In this document: positions 39,007-49,210 of the stretch, one piece after another
How the letters are laid out: each line of letters starts with the position of its first letter
How positions within the stretch are numbered: position 1 is the stretch's first letter
Assembly (NCBI GenBank): GCA_020630775.1
Contig: JAHDIN010000001.1
Location: forward strand, 167,966-231,965
Source of the DNA: Saprospiraceae bacterium
GTDB taxonomy: Bacteria; Bacteroidota; Bacteroidia; Chitinophagales; Saprospiraceae
Length of the DNA stretch: 64,000 nt
Direction of reading: 5' to 3'
Notes under the pieces: generated by a model
What the model was told of the DNA's origin: nothing
What the model saw: the letters and a program-made list of their open reading frames with translations, nothing else
The model's database searches: none
Translations under genes and position numbers: made by a program

Positions 39007-41214
39007 TTATGGAGAAACATTATCATCGTTTTCTAATCCTCCTTTTTTCAATTTTGACTCAAGGAAGTTTGTCATTTTTGTGTAGAGATGTAACCTCGCA
39101 TTACCCCCTCCTATACCATGAGCTCTATTGGGGTAAAAGTATGTGTCAAATTGTTTATTTGCAGCAATTAATGCATTAGCCATTTCTGCTGTGTTTTGAA
39201 AATGGACATTGTCATCTCCTGTCCCGTGCATCAAAAGATAATTACCTTTCAATTGATCTGCAAAATTTATTGGCGAATTGTTTTCATAACCATCTTTATT
39301 TTCTTCTCTAGTGCGCATATAACGTTCCGTATAAATAGTATCATACCACTTCCAATTAGTAACAGGTGCTACAGCAATAGCTGCTTTAAAAACATCATTG
39401 CCTTTAAATAAGCATAGTGATGACATATAGCCTCCATAACTCCAACCAAATATACCTATCCTTGTTGGGTCAGCATAGGGTAGTGATCCTATATATTTAG
39501 CAGCTTCAATTTGATCCTGAGTCTCGTATTTTCCTAACTCTAAGTATGTCATCTTTTTAAATTCCTCACCTCTCGCTCCTGTACCTCGATTATCGACACT
39601 CACCACGATATAACCTCTTTGAGCTAGCATTTGAAACCACCAATAATTGACACCTTTCCAAGAATCTGTAACTGTCTGGCTTCCTGGTCCACCATATAGA
39701 TACATGAATACGGGATATTCTGAATTAGGGTCAAAATTTTGAGGCTTAATCATCCAGCCATTTAAATTCACATCTTCCGAAGTATTAAAATCAAAAAATT
39801 CTACTTCGCTTACATTCTTTTCTTTTTGAAGTGAAGCCAACGCTTTGTTGTCTTCTATAACACGAATTACTTTATTGTTTCGATCATAGACAGTATAACT
39901 AGCTGGAACATTAGCTGTGCTATGTGTATTTACGTAATAATCAAATGTGCTTGAAAACTGCGCTGAATGAGTACCTGATGATGTTGTTAGAATTTTTGAT
40001 CTTTTTCCTTTTAGGTCTACACTATATATCTGTCTTTCTAATGGATTCTTTTTGGCTGCTTGATAGTAAACGCTTTTATTTTTTCTATCTACACCATAAA
40101 AATTCGTGACATCATAATTGCCTTTTGTAAGCGCTGTTTTTTCTTTTCCATTGATATCATATAAATACAAATGATTGAATCCACTTTTTTCACTTGACCA
40201 GACAAACTCTTTTTTATTATTTAGGAAAGTAATATCGTCTGTGATGTCTATGTAATATTTGCTTTTTTCGTCTAGGACTTTTTTGGTAGAATTATCACTT
40301 GGCTTAAATGAGATTAATTCTAAATGATTCTGATGACGGTTCATTTTATAAATGAATAAATTGTCAGAATCTTTAGTCCACTTTAATCTTGGTATATAGT
40401 GTTCTTCTTCACCCAGATCCACTAATGTTGTTTTTCCAGATTCAAGATCAAATACATGTGCTGTTACGATAGCATTTTTTTCTCCAACTTTAGGATATTT
40501 AAAAGTGATGTATTCAGGATATACGTCATTATTATGTTTGGTCATTGTAAACTCAGGGACTTCTCTTTCATCAAATCTTTGAAATGCTATTTTTTTAGAA
40601 TCAGGACTCCAGAAAAAAGCTTTTGCAATAGAGAATTCTTCCTCATACACCCAATCAGCTGCACCATTAATAATTTCATTGTTTGAACCATCTTCAGTTA
40701 TTGGTAAGGTAGTGCCATCTGCTATATTATAATAATAGAGATTGTTTGCCCATACGTAAGCAATTTTTGTTGCATCGGGGGATAAAGTGGCATACATGAC
40801 TTTGTCCTCTTCATATACAGAAATTAGATCTTTTGATGCTCTGTTGTATAAATAAAAGTATGCTTTTGAAGACCTTCGATAGATACCTTCTTTCTCAGAT
40901 TCTATCATTATAAGCTCTTCATTGGCATTAAAACTATAGCTAGAAATTTTTCCACTAAAGCCAGCACTATCTTTTAATCCATTTCCATCTAAAATTACTT
41001 CAACAAAATTACCCGTCGTTAAATCATATTTTTTAATCATATTATCTTCTAACCTCGTGTAATGACGGCCATCATTCATGAAGTTGAATCCAGGTACTCT
41101 TTTAGGGAAAAACTTATATTCTTTCCAAATCTCTTCAAGTGTAATGGTTTGGCCTACACATTCAAATGAAGGAATGAAGAATAAAACCATTAATAAGTAA
41201 AGGCTTGCACGCAT
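39007..41214 (-). CDS. S9B peptidase, dipeptidyl-peptidase IV type
   Basis: 735 residues from the ATG at 41214 (a TTG six bases upstream is less likely). A signal peptide ends near CVGQ, then come an N-terminal eight-bladed propeller (about 30-470) and a C-terminal alpha/beta-hydrolase domain. The catalytic serine is in GWSYGGY, the aspartate in GTGDDNVH and the histidine in NRAHGIGG. An EE motif typical of DPP-IV (DWVYEEEF) is present in the propeller. It removes Xaa-Pro (or related) dipeptides from peptides in the periplasm. It is transcribed together with smpB. Confidence 0.92.
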   Translation of the reverse strand: MRASLYLLMVLFFIPSFECVGQTITLEEIWKEYKFFPKRVPGFNFMNDGRHYTRLEDNMIKKYDLTTGNFVEVILDGNGLKDSAGFSGKISSYSFNANEELIMIESEKEGIYRRSSKAYFYLYNRASKDLISVYEEDKVMYATLSPDATKIAYVWANNLYYYNIADGTTLPITEDGSNNEIINGAADWVYEEEFSIAKAFFWSPDSKKIAFQRFDEREVPEFTMTKHNNDVYPEYITFKYPKVGEKNAIVTAHVFDLESGKTTLVDLGEEEHYIPRLKWTKDSDNLFIYKMNRHQNHLELISFKPSDNSTKKVLDEKSKYYIDITDDITFLNNKKEFVWSSEKSGFNHLYLYDINGKEKTALTKGNYDVTNFYGVDRKNKSVYYQAAKKNPLERQIYSVDLKGKRSKILTTSSGTHSAQFSSTFDYYVNTHSTANVPASYTVYDRNNKVIRVIEDNKALASLQKEKNVSEVEFFDFNTSEDVNLNGWMIKPQNFDPNSEYPVFMYLYGGPGSQTVTDSWKGVNYWWFQMLAQRGYIVVSVDNRGTGARGEEFKKMTYLELGKYETQDQIEAAKYIGSLPYADPTRIGIFGWSYGGYMSSLCLFKGNDVFKAAIAVAPVTNWKWYDTIYTERYMRTREENKDGYENNSPINFADQLKGNYLLMHGTGDDNVHFQNTAEMANALIAANKQFDTYFYPNRAHGIGGGNARLHLYTKMTNFLESKLKKGGLENDDNVSP

Positions 41215-41337
41215 GATCAATGAATTTATTTAGCAAATATCAACAATTGTATCGATTTATATATTTAAATAAAGTATTTCAAAATAATAGCATTTGTCTT
41301 TGCAGGGCGTAAAGGAATAATTAGATATGTGAGATGC

Positions 41338-41345
41338 TATATTTG
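41338..41345 (+). promoter_or_regulatory. Promoter -7 box of the Reelin-domain gene
   Basis: TATATTTG, a perfect TAnnTTTG box, 38 bases before the ATG. No good TTTG is seen at the expected -33 spacing. Confidence 0.5.
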
Positions 41346-41383
41346 AGCAAATCTTCATTAATTTTCAAGAGAAATGTATCAGT

Positions 41384-44300
41384 ATGAATTCAAATAAAAA
41401 ACGACTTAAAGTATTTTCATTATTTGCAGCCATGTCCATATTTTTTGCCTTTAGCAGTAGCTTTCCTTCAGGAAGAACGGGCGCCCCAGGTGATGGTTTA
41501 TGTAGTAATTGTCATGGAGGAAGCGGTGGTGGATTTGATGGGACCATAACATTGTCTGGTGTACCTTCTGATCCTCTACCAGGCACAGTATACACACTCA
41601 CAGTAGATGTAGATGTTACTGGAGGTAATCCAGTAAGAGGAGGTTTTTCATTAGTAGCTTTAGATGGATCGAATAATAATGCAGGTGACTTAGCTAACCC
41701 TGACGGAAATTCTTCACTTAAAGCAAGTGGTGGAAGAGAATATTGGGGACATGAACCTGCTTTAATGTTTGGCGGTGGGTCAAATATTTCATTTGATGCG
41801 GAATGGACAGCACCTAATATCACAGATGATGTTACTTTTTATATGTCAGCAATTTTAGGAAACGGTAGTGGATCTGCAGGGGATAAAACATTGACCGAAG
41901 AATTAACGGTTACAATCGCAGGGTCTATGCCTATAGAATTAGATTTCAGTTCTACACCAACAACTTGTTTTGAAGGCAATGATGGAACTGCGACAGTGAT
42001 TCCTTCAGGAGGTATGGCTCCATACGAATATGAATGGGAAAATGGAGAAGATACTGATATGATTGTCAATCTTGAATCAGGTAGTTATGAAGTAACAGTT
42101 ACAGATGATAACGGCGAAACGATGGTGGGTTCTGTATTTGTAAATGAACCCAATGAAATCGAAATATTCCCTGAAATTATCGCTGAATCTTGCCCTGGGA
42201 ATGAAGATGGCATTGTTGAATTAAATCCTGATGGAGGTACAGGAAGTTTAATGTGTGAATGGGATTTTGATGAGGGCTGTGATCAAGATGGTTTAGAACC
42301 TGGCTTTTATGATATCACGATTACAGATGAAAATGATTGTCAAAGAACTTTTACCATTGAAGTGCCGGAGGCAGATCCAATAATTATTACTACAAGTTCA
42401 ACTGATGCCAACAATGGCTCTGATGGTTCAGCTACTGCTTCAGCAACTGGAGGGCTAGAACCATATACCTTCAAATGGTCTAATGGCCTGAGTGAATCTG
42501 GAGTTGTCACGAGTACGATCAATAACTTAACACCTGGTACTTATGTTGTGGAAGTTATTGATGATAATAATTGCATGATGGAATCTTCTATAGTAGTCAT
42601 GGGTGCTATGTGTAACCTAGAAATTGAGCCAATAGTTTCCAATCCCAATTGCCATGATTCAAATGATGGCAATATATCAGTTATTGCTTCGGGTGCTAAT
42701 GGTAATTTAAATTACCAATGGTCAAACGGTTCGGATACAGCAACACTCGACTCAATAACTTCAGGCATGTTTGCAGTAACTGTAACAGATGAGGCAGGCT
42801 GCTCACAGGTGGCCAGTAATATTATTGTAACTGCCCCAGATAGTTTACAGTCCACATTATTAGTGAGAGTGAATCCCTCTTGTCAAAATTCAAATAATGG
42901 AAGAATTACAATAGGGGTTAATGGAGGTGATGGAAATTATACAATCAATTGGTCTCACGGTCCAACCAATGATACTATGATAAATGGCATTGATACATTA
43001 ATTAATATTCCAGATACATTAACGGACCTTAATGTGGGCACCTATATCTATACTATTCATGATGGTAATAATTGCACATTGGTAGATTCAGTCACACTTA
43101 TGAATGGAGATTTGTTAGCGCCTTTTATAATGATTGAAGAAGAAATTGAAGTCGAATTAGATGAAAATGGAATGGCGAGTGCTTTATCTTTTGCACAAAT
43201 TGATATGGGTACATTTGATAATTGTGCTCTTGACTCTATATCATTTGATACAGGCGAATTTGATTGTGATGATATTGGTATTCAAAACTTTGAATTAGCG
43301 GTTTTTGATACCAATGGGAATAGTTCAACAGCAAGCGTATCAGTAGTTGTTGTTGAGTATTTCGCACCAGAAATAGATTGCAGTTTATCGAATGTAAATA
43401 CCAATAGTTGTGAAGCTATATTTTATACTGTTCCTTTTGCTTCTGATAATTGTGATGTAGCAAGTGTAGCATTAGTTGATGGATTAGCATCTGGTTCAAT
43501 ATTCCCTCCTGGAGATAATCAAGTAACCTTTAGAGCTACTGATGGCTGTGGCAATTCATCAGATTGCACATTTGTCATCTCTGTTGCAAGCGACTTAAGT
43601 ATCGATTTAGTTGATGTCAATCCAACTAGTTGTGGTGAAAATAACGGTAGTCTTAGTGTGACTGCATCAGGAGGACAGCCTCCATATACTTTTGCGCCTT
43701 TTGAAATGGCAGACAATATTTCTGCTGGTGTATACACTATTACTGTATCAGATTCAGGGGGTTGTGAGGTAACTATAGAAGTTGAAGTTCCTGAAGGAAG
43801 TGGCAATTTTGGTGTTGATGTAAGTACAGTAAACCCATCATGTGCTGGATTAGATGATGGAAGTATTGAAGTTGATCCAACTGGAGGTGTTGGTCCTTAT
43901 GAAATCGAAATAACTAATGTGACAGATCCTTTTAATCTACCTGCTGGTAGTTATGAAATTACGGTTACTGATTCTGAAGGTTGTAGTTTTTCTACAGTTG
44001 CAGAACTTGTTGATCCTCCATTATTAGAAATTATTTCAGGAACAATAACTACAACGGATCCATGTTTTGGATTAGATGAAAGTGATGTGACCTTTGAAAT
44101 TGTTGGAGGTGAACCACCATTTGAAAGTGAGGTAGAACTTTTGAATGGTGTAGGTATCATTACAGTGACGGATGCTGCTGGATGTATAGTTCAAGAAAAC
44201 TTTGACTACGAAATATTTGAACAACTAGCCATTTCTAATTCGATAATAACGCCAGTCAATGCCAATGATCCAAATTCTGGAGGTGTCGATATAGAGGTCA

Positions 44301-44722
44301 TAGGTGGTACAGATCCATTTGTATATCAGTGGATTGATGCCAGTGGCATGCTTGTCTCTGATATGGAAGACTTAGTCAATGTACCGATAGGTACTTATCA
44401 GTTAATCATTACAGATGCTAATGGCTGTATTGTAGAATCTTTCTTCGAAGTCTCAATTGAAACTTCAACTTTTGAACAAGAAATTATTTTAAATGATATT
44501 GATTTTTATCCAAATCCTGTAAGCGATAAACTGATTTTTGAATTCAAAAAGGACGTACCAAATAGAATTCACTTCATCAACACACAAGGGCAAATTATAG
44601 CTACTCAAATCAATATATCAAACAATTTGCAATTGGATATGTCTGAGTTTGGACCTGGGTTGTACTTGATTCAGTTTGAGTATAAGGAGGTATCTGCGAC
44701 GAGTAGGTTTTTGAAGTTGTAA
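41384..44722 (+). CDS. T9SS cargo: Reelin-like (choice-of-anchor V) domain with SprB and HYR repeats
   Basis: 1112 residues. After a signal peptide (about 1-27) comes a choice-of-anchor V / Reelin-like domain (about 30-185) that opens with TGAPGDG and a CSNCH heme-c-type motif at residues 40-44. SprB-type repeats with the LxxGxYxVTVTDxxGC signature occupy about 190-570. They are followed by a HYR-like region (about 585-745) and more SprB repeats (about 750-1020). The last ~80 residues are a type A T9SS sorting domain with DFYPNPVSDKLIF. Probably a cell-surface adhesin; the CxxCH could hold heme or simply be family-specific. Stop is followed by a terminator. Confidence 0.88.
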   Translation: MNSNKKRLKVFSLFAAMSIFFAFSSSFPSGRTGAPGDGLCSNCHGGSGGGFDGTITLSGVPSDPLPGTVYTLTVDVDVTGGNPVRGGFSLVALDGSNNNAGDLANPDGNSSLKASGGREYWGHEPALMFGGGSNISFDAEWTAPNITDDVTFYMSAILGNGSGSAGDKTLTEELTVTIAGSMPIELDFSSTPTTCFEGNDGTATVIPSGGMAPYEYEWENGEDTDMIVNLESGSYEVTVTDDNGETMVGSVFVNEPNEIEIFPEIIAESCPGNEDGIVELNPDGGTGSLMCEWDFDEGCDQDGLEPGFYDITITDENDCQRTFTIEVPEADPIIITTSSTDANNGSDGSATASATGGLEPYTFKWSNGLSESGVVTSTINNLTPGTYVVEVIDDNNCMMESSIVVMGAMCNLEIEPIVSNPNCHDSNDGNISVIASGANGNLNYQWSNGSDTATLDSITSGMFAVTVTDEAGCSQVASNIIVTAPDSLQSTLLVRVNPSCQNSNNGRITIGVNGGDGNYTINWSHGPTNDTMINGIDTLINIPDTLTDLNVGTYIYTIHDGNNCTLVDSVTLMNGDLLAPFIMIEEEIEVELDENGMASALSFAQIDMGTFDNCALDSISFDTGEFDCDDIGIQNFELAVFDTNGNSSTASVSVVVVEYFAPEIDCSLSNVNTNSCEAIFYTVPFASDNCDVASVALVDGLASGSIFPPGDNQVTFRATDGCGNSSDCTFVISVASDLSIDLVDVNPTSCGENNGSLSVTASGGQPPYTFAPFEMADNISAGVYTITVSDSGGCEVTIEVEVPEGSGNFGVDVSTVNPSCAGLDDGSIEVDPTGGVGPYEIEITNVTDPFNLPAGSYEITVTDSEGCSFSTVAELVDPPLLEIISGTITTTDPCFGLDESDVTFEIVGGEPPFESEVELLNGVGIITVTDAAGCIVQENFDYEIFEQLAISNSIITPVNANDPNSGGVDIEVIGGTDPFVYQWIDASGMLVSDMEDLVNVPIGTYQLIITDANGCIVESFFEVSIETSTFEQEIILNDIDFYPNPVSDKLIFEFKKDVPNRIHFINTQGQIIATQINISNNLQLDMSEFGPGLYLIQFEYKEVSATSRFLKL

Positions 44723-45037
44723 AAAGAGTAAAACTATTATTTGAAAAAGAGACCGTTATGACAATAGCAGTCTCTTTTTTGTTATAAACAGATCAAATTT
44801 AAATTGATAAAATCTACTTGGGATAACAAAATGCATGTTGAATTTACTTAAAGTATGATAGCTATAAAGTAAATTTTTAGGATTCAAGCTCCATATTGAA
44901 TATCACCTCTTTAGGGGAGTTCAGTTTAAAGGACGTTAGTTAAATTTACTATCCGTCATAGAATCAACCCCTCGATATGGCATCTCGATTCTAAAGTGAA
45001 TCCAATTTTATTATCTCACATAGTCAATTAAACAATC
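44723..45037. other. 315-bp gap between two secreted-protein genes
   Basis: It contains the terminator at 44744-44780 and then about 250 AT-rich bases leading to the tail-fibre-like gene. No ORF of note, no RNA gene, and no clear TAnnTTTG box. Confidence 0.5.
44744..44780 (+). terminator. Terminator after the Reelin-domain gene
   Basis: AAAAAGAGAC (44744-44753) pairs with GTCTCTTTTT (44770-44779) around a 16-base loop, ending in a T tract, 21 bases after the stop codon. Confidence 0.8.
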
Positions 45038-46453
45038 ATGAAAATTTTGTATTTATTTTCTTTTTTATTTTTCGGGCTTGTCATGCATGCTCAAAGTGGT
45101 GGAGTTACCGTCTCTAGTTCTTCTAGTACAGAGGATGGAACCATACGATATCAATCTGGTGATTTTGAAGGTCTGAAGGCTGGTGTATGGACTACATTAA
45201 CTGGTGCAGGAGGAGGCAGTAGTCTATGGACAGCTGGAGCAAATTCAGATATCTATTACAATGGTACGGGTCAAGTCGGTATAGGTATAACCTCACCAAT
45301 AGTTCCATTGCATATTCAAAGTGATAATACCAGCTTACGCTTACAAAAATCTACAACTACTGGCAGTTTAGCACTAGATTTTTATGAAGGTTCCACACGA
45401 AAGGGCTTATTATGGTTAGAAAGTAATGATGATTTTAATCTTAGGTCAGAAGACGGAGATTTGATTTTCCAGACAAATGGAAATCAAAATCGTATGTCAA
45501 TATTAAATAATGGAAATGTTGGCGTTGGTACAAGTAATCCTACGTCCAAATTTGAAATCAATGGCGATATGGAATTATCTGATGGATCAGGTAAAATCTC
45601 TTTCATGAACTCTAATACTGAAGAAGCATATATTGATTACTTAACTTCTACTGACATGTTGAGATTTTTCAATACCCATCCAACAGGTGGAATCCTAATG
45701 AATACTTTCACATTTGCTGGGTTTAATACCGATAATTATAGAAGAATTACAATAGATGACGACGGTGATATTGACATTGGAGTTAGCCCTAGTGATCCTT
45801 CAATTACTATAGAGGAAGCGAATTTTGCAACTGCAGCAACAAGACATGGAATAATTAGGTTGTGGAATAATAATATGACTTCATCATCTGAAGCAATATT
45901 AATAGATACTGATGGTTCAGCTAATGAACCTTTTATAAGAATGAATAGAAATGATGGCAGCCTAGGAATTATGTTAGATGTGGATGTTGCTGGTGATGCA
46001 AGAATAACAACTGATGAATTAGAAATTAAAGGTGGTTCTGATTTTGCAGAACATTTTGATATTCTGGAAGAAGATGTTGTTCCTCAGCCAGGTATGGTAG
46101 TTTCTATAGATCCCAAAAGTAGTGGAAAACTAAAAATAGCTACAACAGCATATGACAAACGAGTAGCTGGTATCATATCTGGTGCTAACGGTGTTGAAAC
46201 AGGTGTTATGATGGGGCAAGAAGGAAGTATAGCTGATGGAGATTACCCTATTGCATTGTCGGGTAGAGTTTATGTCTATGCTAATACAGAAAATGGAGAT
46301 ATTATGCCAGGTGACTTATTGACAAGTTCATCTACAGAAGGTCAAGCTATGAAAGTGTCTGATTTTAGTAAAGCTCAAGGTTCCATTATTGGAAAGGCCA
46401 TGACTGAGATAGATAAGAATGGATTCGTTCTTGTATTGGTAAATCTTCAATAA
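45038..46453 (+). CDS. Secreted tail-fibre-like protein with conserved C-terminal beta domain
   Basis: 471 residues with a signal peptide (about 1-19, ending MHAQS). The middle is a series of short strand repeats with the GNVGVGTSNPTSKFEI motif and a similar VGIGITSPIVPLHI, commonly seen in Bacteroidota and phage tail-fibre-like proteins. Residues about 330-471 form a conserved domain (GGSDFAEHFD, then PGMVVSID, YDKRVAGIISG, YPIALSGRVYVY, and a closing GFVLVLVNLQ). No T9SS sorting domain and no autocleavage chaperone are visible. The function is probably structural or adhesive. Only 6 bases separate it from the next gene, so the two are likely one operon. Confidence 0.7.
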   Translation: MKILYLFSFLFFGLVMHAQSGGVTVSSSSSTEDGTIRYQSGDFEGLKAGVWTTLTGAGGGSSLWTAGANSDIYYNGTGQVGIGITSPIVPLHIQSDNTSLRLQKSTTTGSLALDFYEGSTRKGLLWLESNDDFNLRSEDGDLIFQTNGNQNRMSILNNGNVGVGTSNPTSKFEINGDMELSDGSGKISFMNSNTEEAYIDYLTSTDMLRFFNTHPTGGILMNTFTFAGFNTDNYRRITIDDDGDIDIGVSPSDPSITIEEANFATAATRHGIIRLWNNNMTSSSEAILIDTDGSANEPFIRMNRNDGSLGIMLDVDVAGDARITTDELEIKGGSDFAEHFDILEEDVVPQPGMVVSIDPKSSGKLKIATTAYDKRVAGIISGANGVETGVMMGQEGSIADGDYPIALSGRVYVYANTENGDIMPGDLLTSSSTEGQAMKVSDFSKAQGSIIGKAMTEIDKNGFVLVLVNLQ

Positions 46454-46459
46454 TAAATT

Positions 46460-49135
46460 ATGAAGTCGACGAATAATCAATTCATTTCGGGAATGACTTT
46501 GGTTTTGCTTTCATTGATGTTGTTTAATTGTAACAATGAATCAGTTACTGAATCAAAAAAAACATTTCCTACTAAACAGGAATTAAAACCTGAAAATCCT
46601 TTAGAAAGGGAATTATGGGAGCTAGAACGAAAAGGTGGATCTATCGATCCAGAAGTTGTTCTTAGAGCAAGACAAAGTTTTCAAAAAAAATTTCTAGCTC
46701 AATCCAATATTCCTCAAAAGGATGCTGGATTGAATAATTGGACTGAATATGGTCCTAATGCGGTTGGTGGAAGAATCCGATCAATAGCTGTAGACCCAAA
46801 TAATAACAATCATATTTTTGTAGGTTCTGTAGGCGGTGGAATTTGGGAGACTACTAATGGTGGTACAACTTGGAATAATAAAAGTGATTTTCTTGAGTCT
46901 TTGTCATTTACCCAAATTTTATATGATCCAAACAATAGCAATACAATATATGCTTCAACAGGAGAAGGCTATCAAATTTTAGGTACAGGTGGTAATACTG
47001 GACAACAAGGTACAGGTGGAGCTTTATCAGGAGTGGGTGTTTATAAATCTACTAATGGAGGTTCTACATGGTCATTATTACCAACACCAGCTAACCAAAA
47101 TTTCTTTTTTGTAAATGATATTGCATTAGATCCAAATAATGCTAATTGGATTTACGCTGTTACAACAGATGTTGACAATAATACAAATAGTCCAAATAAC
47201 TCTACGAATCCCGGAGATATATTCCTGTCAAAAGATGGTGGAATGACTTGGAATAATGTAGGTGCAACTTTATCAGCAGGTCTTGATGTTAAAATTCATC
47301 CCACTAATTCAAATATAGTAATAGTAGGTTGTGGTGCACATATGTATCGGAGTAGCAATGCAACAGCTACAAATCCAACATTTACAGAAATTACTGGAGG
47401 TACAAATCAAATACCAGGGGGCGGAAGAATCGAACTTTCTTGGGCTCAATCTTTTACAAGTCGAGTTTATGCCTCAGTGAATAGAAATGGTGGTGAAGTC
47501 TGGAGATCAAATGACTCTGGAGTAACATGGACAGAGCGAACAGCAAATACTACGCCTTCTACAGATTGCAATAACTCTGCATATAATTTATTAGCGGCTG
47601 GTTGGTTTGCTAATACAATATGGGTAGATCCCACAAATAGTTCAAGACTTATCGTTGGTTCTGTTGATTTATTTAGATCTACGGACGGTGGCAATAATTT
47701 TACAATGATTTCATCTTGGTGTGATGATATAAATGGTAATAGTAATGGTGGAAATAACTCCATTCATGCAGATCATCATGTAATTGTTCCATATAATAAT
47801 TATAATGGTACGAGTTCGACAAGTGGGGTTTATTTTGGTAATGATGGAGGAATTTATAGCGCAAGTAATGTTTGGACAGTGAGTCAAAATTCTGGATGGA
47901 CCAGTAGAGTAGGAAATATTGGGATTACACAGTTTTATGGAGGGTCAATCGGCTCAGGAGGATCCACAGTAATTGGTGGTGCACAAGATAATTCATTTTC
48001 GTTCTCAACAAATTCAGGTAGTACATGGACACAACCATTTACTGGTGACGGAGCATATGCAGAAGTTGATTTTACTAACGATCAAATCATATATGCTAAT
48101 TTAAATAATCAAAGGATCTTTAAAACTACAGATGGGGGCCTCAATTGGAATTGGATCGCTTGGTTTAGGGATAACACATGTACAAGTAATACAGGGTGTA
48201 CAAGTTCTTCTCAAGGATATTTTGGTGTCAATGACGGAGCTAGATTGATAAGTCTATTTGTTATGGATCCAAATAATGCGAATACATTAGTTGTAGGAGC
48301 AAATAGGCTTTGGCGCAATAATCAAGCTGGTGATGAAGATGACTGGACAGTGATAAAGCCTTCAATAGGAGCGCCAACAGTTACTGCAATTGAAGTGGAC
48401 TTCGGTAGTTCTTCTAGAATTTGGACTGGCTATAGTAATGGCAGACTTGAAAGAACGACTAATACAGGAGGCTCTTGGTCTGGTGATATTAGTCCATCAG
48501 GCTTGCCACCTAACCCCTTTGTAACAGATATTTGTGTTAACCCCAATAATTCTAATGAGGTAATTGTCAGCTATGGAGGATATAATACTAATAATTTATT
48601 TTATACTTCAAATGGTAATAGTGTAAATCCTACATGGTCAAATATCAATGTAGGAATGAATATCCAAATAAATACAATCGAGTGGCATCCATCAAATTCT
48701 AATTGGGTTTATGTAGGAACTGATTTTGGCTTATTAGCTTCTGAGGATAAAGGACAGAATTGGTCTATTACACCTTTATATGATTCAAATGAGGGGCCAG
48801 TAAATACAGAGATTTCTGATATTTTCTGGCAACCAAATTCTACCCGATTATGTGCTGCAACACATGGAAGAGGTATCTGGAGGTCAAACGCAATAAAAGA
48901 TGAAATCTACGTAGACAAAGATCGAAATTGTAATTTCCCTCTTATTTGTAATGGATCATTTGCTTTTCCATACAACGAATTTCAAGATGCACTTGACGCT
49001 GCTGGACATGGTTCAGAAATCATTTTTCTATCAAGTGGTACTCATGATGAGATTGCTGCAAACCAAGATATTTTAATTGAAAAGAGAATTAAAATAACCT
49101 TAGATAATGGCGGCGGCGCAGTAATTATTGAATAG
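46460..49135 (+). CDS. Surface lipoprotein with BNR/sortilin-type beta-propeller
   Basis: 891 residues. A hydrophobic N-terminus ends in LMLFNCNN, a relaxed lipobox with Cys at about 24. Residues about 90-815 are propeller blades with the repeated D-P-N-N-S-N...V-G/A-T and S-x-D-G-G-x-T-W signatures of BNR / VPS10-like repeats, related to glycoside-hydrolase-type exo-xyloglucanase propellers. No catalytic residues can be assigned. The C-terminal ~75 residues begin with a Cys-containing IYVDKDRNCN segment and look like the first rung of a parallel beta-helix that stops early (ending GGGAVIIE). There is no T9SS tail. Co-transcribed with the tail-fibre-like gene. Confidence 0.72.
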   Translation: MKSTNNQFISGMTLVLLSLMLFNCNNESVTESKKTFPTKQELKPENPLERELWELERKGGSIDPEVVLRARQSFQKKFLAQSNIPQKDAGLNNWTEYGPNAVGGRIRSIAVDPNNNNHIFVGSVGGGIWETTNGGTTWNNKSDFLESLSFTQILYDPNNSNTIYASTGEGYQILGTGGNTGQQGTGGALSGVGVYKSTNGGSTWSLLPTPANQNFFFVNDIALDPNNANWIYAVTTDVDNNTNSPNNSTNPGDIFLSKDGGMTWNNVGATLSAGLDVKIHPTNSNIVIVGCGAHMYRSSNATATNPTFTEITGGTNQIPGGGRIELSWAQSFTSRVYASVNRNGGEVWRSNDSGVTWTERTANTTPSTDCNNSAYNLLAAGWFANTIWVDPTNSSRLIVGSVDLFRSTDGGNNFTMISSWCDDINGNSNGGNNSIHADHHVIVPYNNYNGTSSTSGVYFGNDGGIYSASNVWTVSQNSGWTSRVGNIGITQFYGGSIGSGGSTVIGGAQDNSFSFSTNSGSTWTQPFTGDGAYAEVDFTNDQIIYANLNNQRIFKTTDGGLNWNWIAWFRDNTCTSNTGCTSSSQGYFGVNDGARLISLFVMDPNNANTLVVGANRLWRNNQAGDEDDWTVIKPSIGAPTVTAIEVDFGSSSRIWTGYSNGRLERTTNTGGSWSGDISPSGLPPNPFVTDICVNPNNSNEVIVSYGGYNTNNLFYTSNGNSVNPTWSNINVGMNIQINTIEWHPSNSNWVYVGTDFGLLASEDKGQNWSITPLYDSNEGPVNTEISDIFWQPNSTRLCAATHGRGIWRSNAIKDEIYVDKDRNCNFPLICNGSFAFPYNEFQDALDAAGHGSEIIFLSSGTHDEIAANQDILIEKRIKITLDNGGGAVIIE

Positions 49136-49158
49136 GTATTTAGTTTATTAATAAGTAG

Positions 49159-49196
49159 AAAAAAAGGGCCACTAAGAAATTAGTAGCCCTTTTTTA
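49159..49196. terminator. Bidirectional terminator between propeller lipoprotein and pckA
   Basis: The hairpin GGGCCACTA / TAGTAGCCC (one mismatch) is flanked by seven A on the left and six T on the right, so it works for both convergent genes. It lies 24 bases after one stop and 15 bases from the other. Confidence 0.85.
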
Positions 49197-49210
49197 TATA
49201 GTTTATTCGA

